The notes under the pieces are model-generated. The model had not been told where the DNA came from and did not search any database. It saw nothing but the letters and a program-made list of their open reading frames with translations. Below, in pieces: positions 17,491 to 24,364 of a stretch of DNA of 64,000 nucleotides; the stretch's first letter is position 1; each line of letters opens with the position of its first letter. The stretch is from Halorientalis litorea. GTDB taxonomy: Archaea; Halobacteriota; Halobacteria; Halobacteriales; Haloarculaceae. The DNA lies in assembly GCF_023028225.1 (NCBI RefSeq), contig NZ_CP095482.1, positions 992,001 through 1,056,000 of the forward strand, written 5' to 3'. The position numbers were made by a program, and so were the translations under genes.

Positions 17491-17969
17491 CGCGACTCCC
17501 GAGCCACCCACCGTCCCGACGACTCATCCAAACACCACGAGACGACCCAGAGCACCAGGCCAGCCACGAGGACACCGAGCGTGTTGGCCGCCGCGTCGAG
17601 TCTGTCGAACGTTCGGAACGGCAGGGCCGACTGGACGAGTTCGATGCCGAGACCGTACACGCTCGCGACGACGGCCACCACCACCAGCAACCGGAACGTG
17701 GTCGCCCACAGCGCGTAAGCGAGGAGGACGGTCAGAACCGCGTACGCAATCGCGTGAACCCACTTGTCCGCACCGACGAGTCCGAGCGGCCCGACCGCTG
17801 GTTGCCCACCCGACGGCGGGTTCACGACGGACGCGGCGAACACGATACCGGCGTACACGATAGCCGGGACTGTCCGACCGGGCCATTCCCTGAGCGAGTG
17901 CCGAATCGACTGCACGTCCGTCCCTCGACAGCAGAGGCTGAAGACTGCTCGGGTTCGCCGGGCCGTCAC
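17487..17969 (-). CDS. VanZ-like membrane protein
   Basis: The 160-residue protein has four likely membrane helices and the VanZ-family pattern ADKWVHAIAYAVL, GLGIELVQSALPFRTFDRLD and a final helix. The family is widespread and of poorly known function; distant bacterial members are tied to teicoplanin resistance. The start is uncertain: GTG 17915 would remove 18 residues of Cys/Arg-rich sequence that is unlike the family. Confidence 0.75.
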   Translation of the reverse strand: MTARRTRAVFSLCCRGTDVQSIRHSLREWPGRTVPAIVYAGIVFAASVVNPPSGGQPAVGPLGLVGADKWVHAIAYAVLTVLLAYALWATTFRLLVVVAVVASVYGLGIELVQSALPFRTFDRLDAAANTLGVLVAGLVLWVVSWCLDESSGRWVARESR

Positions 17970-18106
17970 CGTGGCGTCGATGCGGGCCGCCGGTGGTGTC
18001 CCGTTTGCGACCAGTTCGCATGGACGTAGCGTAAACAGTACTAGTTACAACTCGCGAGCAACCAATAATCCGTTGTAGCCCCTAGTAAAGTACGGTACGT
18101 TAATTC

Positions 18107-20101
18107 ATGACAAACCTCGGTGGATTCCACGACAACGTGGCACGGGTAGACCTCGGCTCGGGCGACGTGAACTACGAGAGCATCGACGACGAGGACGCGA
18201 AGAAGTACATCGGGGCGCGGGGCCTCGGTGTCAAGTACGTCTTCGACCAAGGCCCGGACGTGGACCCGCTGGGCGAGGACAACCTGCTCGCGTTCATGAA
18301 CGGGCCGCTCACGGGTACACAGACCACGATGAGCGGCCGTATCGCCGTCTGCACGAAGTCACCGCTGACGGGGACGGTCACCGACTCCCACCACGGCGGG
18401 TGGTCGGGGGCACGGCTGAAGTGGGCCGGGTTCGACGGCCTGCTGTTCGAGGGGCGGGCCGACGAGCCAGTGTACGCCTTCGTCGAGGACGGCGAAGTCG
18501 AACTCCGGGACGCCTCACACCTCTGGGGGTCGGGCGTCCACGAGACGCGGGACACGCTGGAGGAGGAACTGGAAGGGGCCTACGGCAAGAACCTCTCGAT
18601 GATGGCCATCGGGCAGGGCGGGGAGAACGAAGTCAAGTACGCCTGCATCGTCAACGAGGACGACCGAGCCTCGGGCCGGGGCGGCACTGGCTGTGTGATG
18701 GGCAACAAGAATCTCAAAGCCGTCGTCGTCAAGTCCACGACGAAGATGCCCCAGCCGGCGGACAAGGAGACGTTCATGGAGGGGCACAAGCAGGCCATGC
18801 AACTCATTCAGGAGTCGGAGGTGACGGCACCGAACGAGGGCGGCCTCTCGATGTACGGGACGAACGTCCTGATGAACGCGACCGAGGAGATGGACGGCCT
18901 GCCGACGAAGAACGGCCAGTACTCCTCGACGCGGGCCATGTCCGACGCCGAAGGCGACGGCGAGCGAATCATCGACGCCGAGAAAGTCAGCGGCGAGAAC
19001 GTCCGCGAGAACATCCTCGTGGACGAACCCACCTGTCACTCTTGCCCGGTCGCCTGCAAGAAGGAAGTCGAGGTGACGGCGATGCACAAGGGCGAGGAGA
19101 TGAACGTGCGGATGGAGTCCTACGAGTACGAATCCGCGTGGGCACTCGGTCCCAACTCCGGCCATCACGACCGGGACCGCATCGCCGTGATGCTCGACAA
19201 GTGCAACGACCTCGGCATCGACACCATCGACACGGGCAACACCATCGCGATGGCGATGGAGATGACCGAGGAGGGGAAATTCGACGAGTTGGGCGACGTC
19301 TCCGAGTCGGGAGACTCGGAGGCTCGGGAGACAGCGTCTCCCGGCGGCATCGACTGGGGCGACTCCGACGAGATGATAGACCTCATCGAGAAAATCGGCC
19401 ACCGCGAGACCGAGCTCGCGGACCACCTCGCGGAGGGACCGACCCACCTCGGCGACGCGTTCGACGCCCACGACAACTCACTCGCGGTGAAGGGGCAATC
19501 GATGGCGGCCTACGACCCCCGGTGCATGAAGGGGATGGCCATCGGCTACGCCACCTCGAACCGCGGGGCCTGTCACCTGCGCGGGTACACCCCCGCCGCC
19601 GAGATTCTCGGCATCCCCGAGAAAGTCGACCCCTACGAACCGGCGGGTAAAGGCGAGTTGTGTGCTACCTTCCAGAACCTCCACGCCATCAGCGACAGCT
19701 TCGACATCTGCAAGTTCAACGCCTTCGCGGAGGGCATCGAGGAGTACGTCCTCCAGTACAACGGCATGACCGGACTGGACGTGACCGAGGAGGAACTCAT
19801 CGAGGCCGGCGAGCGCGTCTACAACCTCGAACGCTACTACAACAACCTGTGTGGCTTCGACGGCGCAGACGACGACTTGCCCGACCGCTTCGTGGAAGGG
19901 TCCGAGAACGCAATCCCCGCACAGGGCGCGAGCGAGGGCGAACTCGCCGAACTCGACCAGATGAAAGACGAGTACTACGAGGTTCGGGGCTGGGTCGACG
20001 GCGTCGTCCCCGACGAGAAACTCGACGCACTCGACATCGACGTCGGTCCCGGCACCGGCGTCTCCAGCGAGGGCGGCGCGGCCGCCCCGAGCGACGACTA
20101 G
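18107..20101 (+). CDS. Aldehyde:ferredoxin oxidoreductase family protein, second copy
   Basis: The 664-residue tungstopterin oxidoreductase is about 110 residues longer than its paralogue at 5504. It keeps GARGLGVKYVFDQG, the GPLTGTQTTMSGR cofactor region, iron-sulfur ligands in TCHSCPVAC near residue 310 and a late cysteine in SFDICKFNAF. Part of the extra length is a 16-residue insertion at residues 398-413 encoded by a double-hairpin DNA element. The C-terminus carries a Gly/Ala/Ser-rich tail. The substrate is unknown, but its neighbours point to aldehydes from amino acid breakdown. It lies downstream of the importer but has its own intergenic region. Confidence 0.92.
   Translation: MTNLGGFHDNVARVDLGSGDVNYESIDDEDAKKYIGARGLGVKYVFDQGPDVDPLGEDNLLAFMNGPLTGTQTTMSGRIAVCTKSPLTGTVTDSHHGGWSGARLKWAGFDGLLFEGRADEPVYAFVEDGEVELRDASHLWGSGVHETRDTLEEELEGAYGKNLSMMAIGQGGENEVKYACIVNEDDRASGRGGTGCVMGNKNLKAVVVKSTTKMPQPADKETFMEGHKQAMQLIQESEVTAPNEGGLSMYGTNVLMNATEEMDGLPTKNGQYSSTRAMSDAEGDGERIIDAEKVSGENVRENILVDEPTCHSCPVACKKEVEVTAMHKGEEMNVRMESYEYESAWALGPNSGHHDRDRIAVMLDKCNDLGIDTIDTGNTIAMAMEMTEEGKFDELGDVSESGDSEARETASPGGIDWGDSDEMIDLIEKIGHRETELADHLAEGPTHLGDAFDAHDNSLAVKGQSMAAYDPRCMKGMAIGYATSNRGACHLRGYTPAAEILGIPEKVDPYEPAGKGELCATFQNLHAISDSFDICKFNAFAEGIEEYVLQYNGMTGLDVTEEELIEAGERVYNLERYYNNLCGFDGADDDLPDRFVEGSENAIPAQGASEGELAELDQMKDEYYEVRGWVDGVVPDEKLDALDIDVGPGTGVSSEGGAAAPSDD
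19298..19345. repeat. In-frame double-hairpin element inside the second AOR gene
   Basis: Arms CTCCGAGT (19300-19307) and ACTCGGAG (19314-19321) form one hairpin; GGGAGAC (19326-19332) and GTCTCCC (19336-19342) form a second with a 3-base loop. An alternative pairing, GTCTCC with GGAGAC, is also possible. The 48 bases add residues VSESGDSEARETASPG between an aspartate and GGIDWGD without breaking the frame. A related element lies in pckA in the opposite orientation. Confidence 0.65.
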
Positions 20102-20727
20102 GGATTCGCCTCGGTCACGACGCTCGTGCGTTGTGTCTCGGGGTCGACGTAGACGAGGAGTGACCCGTCGTCGGTGGTCGCCTCCGCGACCCAGACGTGT
20201 TGCTGTTGTTCGATGCCCGTTACCGTGGCGTCGATGCCGCGGTTCGCCAGTTCCTCTTCGGCCAGTTCCGTCGCGTGGTCTTCGTCCTCGACGGTAACGT
20301 TCGTCTCGGGGAGGCGAACCGTCATCACCGGACAGGACGCGCGGCGGACGAGTCGTTCGGCGACGCTGCCGATGAGGCGGCGCTCGATGCCCGACCGGCC
20401 GTGTGTCCCCGCGACGACAAGGTCCGCGTCTATCTCGTCGGCGTAGTCGAGAATCGTCGTCGCCGGGTCCCCTTCCAGTACCTCTGCCGCCACGTCGACA
20501 CCGTGAGCCTGCACCATCCGCTCTACCTTCTCGACGGCGCGTTGGCCGTACTCGCGGAGTTCGGGTTCGGTTATCTTCATGCTCTGTAGCAGCGACCCAA
20601 CGTCCTCGTCGACGACGTAGACGACGTGTACCGTCGCGTCGTACTGCTCGGCGAGGTCGATGGCCTGCATGGCGATGTGCGCGCTCCCGGTACTCCCGTC
20701 AGTGGGTACAAGTATTCGGTCGTACAT
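20098..20727 (-). CDS. Universal stress protein with extra C-terminal domain
   Basis: Residues 1-142 are a UspA domain: RILVPTDGSTGS at the start and GTHGRSGIERRLIGSVAERL, the ATP-binding G-2x-G-9x-GS-type motif. Residues about 150-209 form an additional acidic region (EEELANRGIDATVTGIEQQQ) that is not part of the usual fold and looks like a small alpha/beta regulatory domain. A TATA-like box about 27 bases upstream on the minus strand supports the start. The last codon overlaps the end of the convergent AOR gene. Confidence 0.88.
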   Translation of the reverse strand: MYDRILVPTDGSTGSAHIAMQAIDLAEQYDATVHVVYVVDEDVGSLLQSMKITEPELREYGQRAVEKVERMVQAHGVDVAAEVLEGDPATTILDYADEIDADLVVAGTHGRSGIERRLIGSVAERLVRRASCPVMTVRLPETNVTVEDEDHATELAEEELANRGIDATVTGIEQQQHVWVAEATTDDGSLLVYVDPETQRTSVVTEANP

Positions 20728-20831
20728 GTTCGGAACTCCGCCGGGGAGACCTAAATACCGGCCACCCGATTCCCGGCGTCTGAGAACACGCGTCGGGAAC
20801 GCTCTTTTTAGTTGCGCCCGTACTCCGTGTC

Positions 20832-21764
20832 GTGACCGACCGACTCACCGACGTGGCACTGACACACGACCACGTCACCGTCGACGGCACGCGCCTCCAC
20901 ACCGTGACGGCGGGCGACCCGGCGGGACCGCTCGTCGTCTGTCTCCACGGGTTCCCCGAGTTCTGGTATTCGTGGCGCGCCCAGATACCCGGGCTGGTGG
21001 CGGCCGGGTACCGCGTCGTCGCGCCCGACCTCAGGGGGTACAACCGCTCGGAGAAACCGCCCGGCGTCGGCAGTTACACCCTCGACGAACTCGTCGGCGA
21101 CGTGACGGGACTGATACGCCACTACGGGGAGTCAGCCCACCTCGTCGGCCACGACTGGGGCGGGACACTCGCGTGGACGACGGCCGCGGAGCATCCCGAG
21201 TTGCTCGACAGCCTCACCGTGATGAACGCACCACACCCCGCGGCACTGGCCGAGCGGTTCGACCTCGCGCAACTGCGTCGGTCGTGGTACGCGCTCGCGT
21301 TTCAACTCCCGTGGCTCCCCGAGCGGCTGCTGACGCTGGGCCGGGGCCGTGCGGTCGGGTCGATGTTCCGCGAAAGCGCGGCGACCCCAGCGGCGTTCAC
21401 CGACGAGGACATCCACCGCTACCGCGAGGCGTTCTGCCGTCCGGGGGCGGCCCGCGCCGCCGTCAACTACTACCGGGCGTACGCCCGCGAGACGGCGGGC
21501 GCGATACTGCCCGGCACCGCCGCCGCACCGCCCGCCGACACCGAGAGTCAGGTGCCGACGCTGTTGCTGTGGGGCGAGCAGGACCCGGCACTCGGCGTCG
21601 GCCTCTCGGAAGGGTTGGAGCGGTGGGTCGCCGACCTCCGGGTCGAGCGGTTCCCGGAAGCCAGCCACTGGGTTCACCACGACGCGCCCGAGCGAGTGGG
21701 CGACCGGCTACTCGAATTTCTCGACGGCCACGGTGCCGACGAGGACGCAGGCCCGAATCTCTAG
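20832..21764 (+). CDS. Alpha/beta hydrolase, epoxide hydrolase-like
   Basis: The 310-residue protein has the HGFPEFWYSWR oxyanion motif, the nucleophile elbow GHDWGG (Asp nucleophile) and a C-terminal catalytic histidine in ASHWVHHD. The Asp nucleophile with HGFPE is typical of epoxide hydrolases and haloalkane dehalogenases. The GTG start at 20832 fits a T-rich TATA-like box 25 bases upstream. The physiological substrate is unknown. Confidence 0.88.
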   Translation: MTDRLTDVALTHDHVTVDGTRLHTVTAGDPAGPLVVCLHGFPEFWYSWRAQIPGLVAAGYRVVAPDLRGYNRSEKPPGVGSYTLDELVGDVTGLIRHYGESAHLVGHDWGGTLAWTTAAEHPELLDSLTVMNAPHPAALAERFDLAQLRRSWYALAFQLPWLPERLLTLGRGRAVGSMFRESAATPAAFTDEDIHRYREAFCRPGAARAAVNYYRAYARETAGAILPGTAAAPPADTESQVPTLLLWGEQDPALGVGLSEGLERWVADLRVERFPEASHWVHHDAPERVGDRLLEFLDGHGADEDAGPNL

Positions 21765-22085
21765 GGCCGTCTCGAACTCCTCGCGGCGTCCCACCCGGCG
21801 GCCGTCTCGGCGGAGTTGTTCGTGGTGGGCACGCCGCACCGCGTCTCTCTCGCGGTCGTCGAACCCGACCCGCTCGCCGATTTCCTCCCAGTGGCCGTCC
21901 TCGACGAAGAAGGCGGCGTAGTCGTCTGTCTCGTGTGCGAGTTCGTACTCGCGGCGGTACTGCTCGCGGCACTCCCGGAGGTCGGCCTGCACCACGTCCA
22001 CGAGGTCCGGGAGTTGCCGCGGCCCGACGCTCGCCTTCGCCGCGACGAGCAACAGTGTCTGCCCGTCGATGGGGTCGCCCGCCAT
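21708..22085 (-). CDS. Conserved-looking hypothetical protein, 125 residues
   Basis: I do not recognise the family. The acidic protein is mainly helical, with charged repeats around EYELAHETDDYAAFFVEDGHWEEIGERVGF. It starts one base inside the stop of the preceding small gene (TGATG), so it is probably the last gene of the SAMP-like operon. Its 3' end overlaps the end of the convergent hydrolase by 57 bases, so the annotated C-terminus could be wrong only if a frameshift existed; none is visible. Confidence 0.65.
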   Translation of the reverse strand: MAGDPIDGQTLLLVAAKASVGPRQLPDLVDVVQADLRECREQYRREYELAHETDDYAAFFVEDGHWEEIGERVGFDDRERDAVRRAHHEQLRRDGRRVGRREEFETALEIRACVLVGTVAVEKFE

Positions 22086-22360
22086 CAGCCACCGGCACGC
22101 ATCGCCTTCTGCGAGAACTGCTCGACCAGCGGCTCCACGGCCGATTCCGAACCCTCGAAGGTGACGCTCACTTCGGTCAACTGCATCGACCCGGCCACGT
22201 CCACTTTCTCGGCCGAGAGCGTGACAGTCCAGTCCGGGCCTGCGACGCGGGCCTCCGCGTCGTCCTCACGGTCACCGACCACGAGGTCGCCGCCGAGGTT
22301 CTCGAGGTAGTGGACGGCCAACCGCTTCGAGATGCCGCGGAACGCCTTGTCGACTCTCAT
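22085..22360 (-). CDS. Hypothetical protein in the SAMP-like operon, 91 residues
   Basis: A small alpha/beta-looking protein (RVDKAFRGISKRLAVHYLENLGG ahead of strands ending in EVSVTFEGSESAVEPLVEQF). It overlaps the SAMP-like gene by four bases (ATGA) and the next gene by one base, so all three are co-translated. I cannot assign a function; tight coupling to a ubiquitin-like protein suggests a sulfur-transfer or conjugation partner. Confidence 0.72.
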   Translation of the reverse strand: MRVDKAFRGISKRLAVHYLENLGGDLVVGDREDDAEARVAGPDWTVTLSAEKVDVAGSMQLTEVSVTFEGSESAVEPLVEQFSQKAMRAGG

Positions 22361-22656
22361 CGGTCGACCCCCTCCGCGCCGCCGGCAACCGGGGGGAAAA
22401 TAGAGAGGGAGTCGCCGTCCGAGAGGGGCGTCTCGGCCCCCTGCATGTGGACGACTTCCCGGCCGTTCTTGAGGACGGACAGTTGTGGCCGAATCTCGCC
22501 CTCCTCGTCGAGGAGTTGCCGTTCGAGGTCCCGGTAGTCGGATTCGAGGGCGGCGAGGACATCGGCCACCGTCGCGTCGTCGGGGAACTCCCGGTCGAGT
22601 TCCTTCTGCCCGACGACGGCCCGGAAGGTGGCGAAAAAGCGCAGTTCGAGGTGCAT
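22357..22656 (-). CDS. MoaD/ThiS-like ubiquitin-fold protein (SAMP-like) with C-terminal extension
   Basis: The 99-residue protein has the beta-grasp pattern of MoaD and of haloarchaeal small archaeal modifier proteins, closest in style to the SAMP3 subgroup (ELRFFATFRAVVGQKEL, LKNGREVVH, FPPVAGG). Such proteins carry sulfur for molybdopterin or tRNA, or are conjugated to lysines, through a C-terminal Gly-Gly. Here Gly92-Gly93 is followed by six residues, AEGVDR, so the diglycine is not terminal. The extension lies in the overlap with the next gene. Start ATG 22656; GTG 22662 is an alternative. Confidence 0.85.
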   Translation of the reverse strand: MHLELRFFATFRAVVGQKELDREFPDDATVADVLAALESDYRDLERQLLDEEGEIRPQLSVLKNGREVVHMQGAETPLSDGDSLSIFPPVAGGAEGVDR

Positions 22657-22697
22657 GTCCACGGAGAGGCGCGCTGGCGGTATAAATTCGGCGCGGG

Positions 22698-23084
22698 TCA
22701 GAGGTCGCGCAACCGGATGCCGTCGTCGACGACCCGGTGGGTCCGCTCCCTGTCGAGTCGCTCGCCGAGGTCGTCGTGGTCGTACAACTGCCCGATGAGG
22801 TCGGCCATGAGGTTGCGCCACGCGATGGCGTAGATGGGGGACTGGCCCCACGCCCGGAGTTCAGGGACGAACGCGTCGTAGGTTTCGAGACGGTCGTCCA
22901 TCCGCTCGATGGCGTCCAACACGTACCCCGTGGCTTCGGCGTCGTCGTCGGCCTCGGCGATGGCGTGGTTGATGCGTTGTTCCCAGCCCTCGACGGCGCG
23001 TTGCATGTCCTGTGCCGCCGCCTGCCCGTCCTCCGGGAGCGAGTCGAGAATCGGTGCTGGCACGCCCAGCGATATCTCGTCCAT
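22698..23084 (-). CDS. Hypothetical haloarchaeal protein, 128 residues
   Basis: An acidic, mostly helical protein (EDGQAAAQDMQRAVEGWEQR, NAIAEADDDAE-like segments) with a conserved-looking WGQSPIYAIAWRNLMADLIGQ block. I do not recognise it. ATG 23084 was chosen over upstream in-frame starts, which overlap the divergent membrane protein gene. It sits 41 bases ahead of the SAMP-like gene and is likely its operon partner. Confidence 0.7.
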   Translation of the reverse strand: MDEISLGVPAPILDSLPEDGQAAAQDMQRAVEGWEQRINHAIAEADDDAEATGYVLDAIERMDDRLETYDAFVPELRAWGQSPIYAIAWRNLMADLIGQLYDHDDLGERLDRERTHRVVDDGIRLRDL

Positions 23085-23165
23085 GCCTCCGGGAGGGACG
23101 GCCGAGACTAAAGTTTCCCGGCGGCGACCATTACAGATTTCACTCTGGGCCGGGCTATCCGGCGT

Positions 23166-23798
23166 ATGGACGAGCCCTCCCGAGTCGAGTTCGACTGGCT
23201 GACGCTCGACGACGCCGAGCGTGTCCTGTGGTCGGGTCAGCCGCACGTCTACAGTATCGTCCCCGCGCTGGTCGTCGGCATTCCCCTCTCGCTGCTACTC
23301 GTCGGCATCCCGATAGTCGTCGGCTCCTACCTCAACCGGGAGAACACGCACTACGTGCTGACGACCGATGCCCTCTACCAGAAACGGGGTATCTTCTCGC
23401 GGAGCGTCCGCAAGATAGCGTTCGAGAAGATACAGAACACCTCGTACAGTCAGGGCGCGCTCGGCAAGCACTTCGGCTACGGAAACGTCGATATCTCGAC
23501 GGCTGGCGGGTCCGGCGTCGAGATGCAGTTCGGCTCCGTGCCCGACCCCAAAGGCGTACAGGAACGCATCAACCGGCGAATTCGACAGGCCCGCGGGCCG
23601 AGAGACGAACACGAAAACGAAGAGTCGTCGGCGGAGGTACTCGACGAGATTCTCGCGGAGTTACGGGCCATCCGGACGGCACTCGATGCCGAAGGCGGAA
23701 CCGTCACAGAGCGGCAGGGGAACAGTTCGCAGTCAGAACGCCGCGAGCAGACCGGTCGGCGAGCGCGGGGTGACAGAGCCGATGGGAGCGGCGAGTGA
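23166..23798 (+). CDS. Membrane protein with bacterial PH (bPH2) domain, first of a pair
   Basis: The 210-residue protein has two adjacent hydrophobic segments (about residues 33-60) followed by a bPH2/YdbS-like domain (LTTDALYQKRGIFSRSVRKI, FGYGNVDISTAGGSG) and an acidic linker with a helical tail. The function is unknown in the family; a role in membrane or lipid organisation is inferred. It overlaps the next gene, which encodes the same architecture. Confidence 0.82.
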   Translation: MDEPSRVEFDWLTLDDAERVLWSGQPHVYSIVPALVVGIPLSLLLVGIPIVVGSYLNRENTHYVLTTDALYQKRGIFSRSVRKIAFEKIQNTSYSQGALGKHFGYGNVDISTAGGSGVEMQFGSVPDPKGVQERINRRIRQARGPRDEHENEESSAEVLDEILAELRAIRTALDAEGGTVTERQGNSSQSERREQTGRRARGDRADGSGE

Positions 23799-24363
23799 CG
23801 ACGGCGTGCCGTGGCTGACTGCCGGCCCCGGCGAGGCGGTTCGCTGGTGCGGTGGGCCGCGTATCCAGACAGCACTCCCGGGAGCCGTTATCGGCGTCGT
23901 CGTCGCCGCCGCCTCGGTGCTGGTCCCCGAGGTTCCGTCCCTGCTGGGGGTGGCCGGCGTCGTCCCCGCTGCCGGTGTGTATCTCTGGGTCCGGAACGTC
24001 GAGTACGTCGTGACGACGGACAAACTCTACCGGAAACAGGGTGTCCTCGGCCGGCGCGTGACTGCCGTGGGCTACGAGACAGTCCAGAACGCGTCCTACT
24101 CACAGGGCATCCTCGGGACGGCCTTCGGCTACGGGACCGTCACCTTCGACACCGCCGGCGGGAACGGTACCGAACTCGCTTTCAGCAACGTGACCGACCC
24201 GCGAGCAGTCGAGCAACTCGTCTCGGAGTTGCTCGGAGAGGAGGAGTCCCCTGCAGACGCGGCGGTTCCGGGGTCCATCGAGCAGTGGCAGGCCATCCGC
24301 GAGGAAGTGCAACGGCTCCGACGGACGGTCGAACAGCGAACCGACGCCGACCGCGAGCGGTAG
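23770..24363 (+). CDS. Membrane protein with bacterial PH (bPH2) domain, second of a pair
   Basis: The 197-residue protein repeats the design of the preceding one: two hydrophobic segments (about residues 35-80), then VTTDKLYRKQGVLGRRVTAV and FGYGTVTFDTAGGNG. The two genes are clearly a tandem duplication and overlap by 17-29 bases depending on whether GTG 23770 or ATG 23782 is used. They may form a heteromer. Confidence 0.8.
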   Translation: MTEPMGAASDDGVPWLTAGPGEAVRWCGGPRIQTALPGAVIGVVVAAASVLVPEVPSLLGVAGVVPAAGVYLWVRNVEYVVTTDKLYRKQGVLGRRVTAVGYETVQNASYSQGILGTAFGYGTVTFDTAGGNGTELAFSNVTDPRAVEQLVSELLGEEESPADAAVPGSIEQWQAIREEVQRLRRTVEQRTDADRER

Positions 24364-24364
24364 C

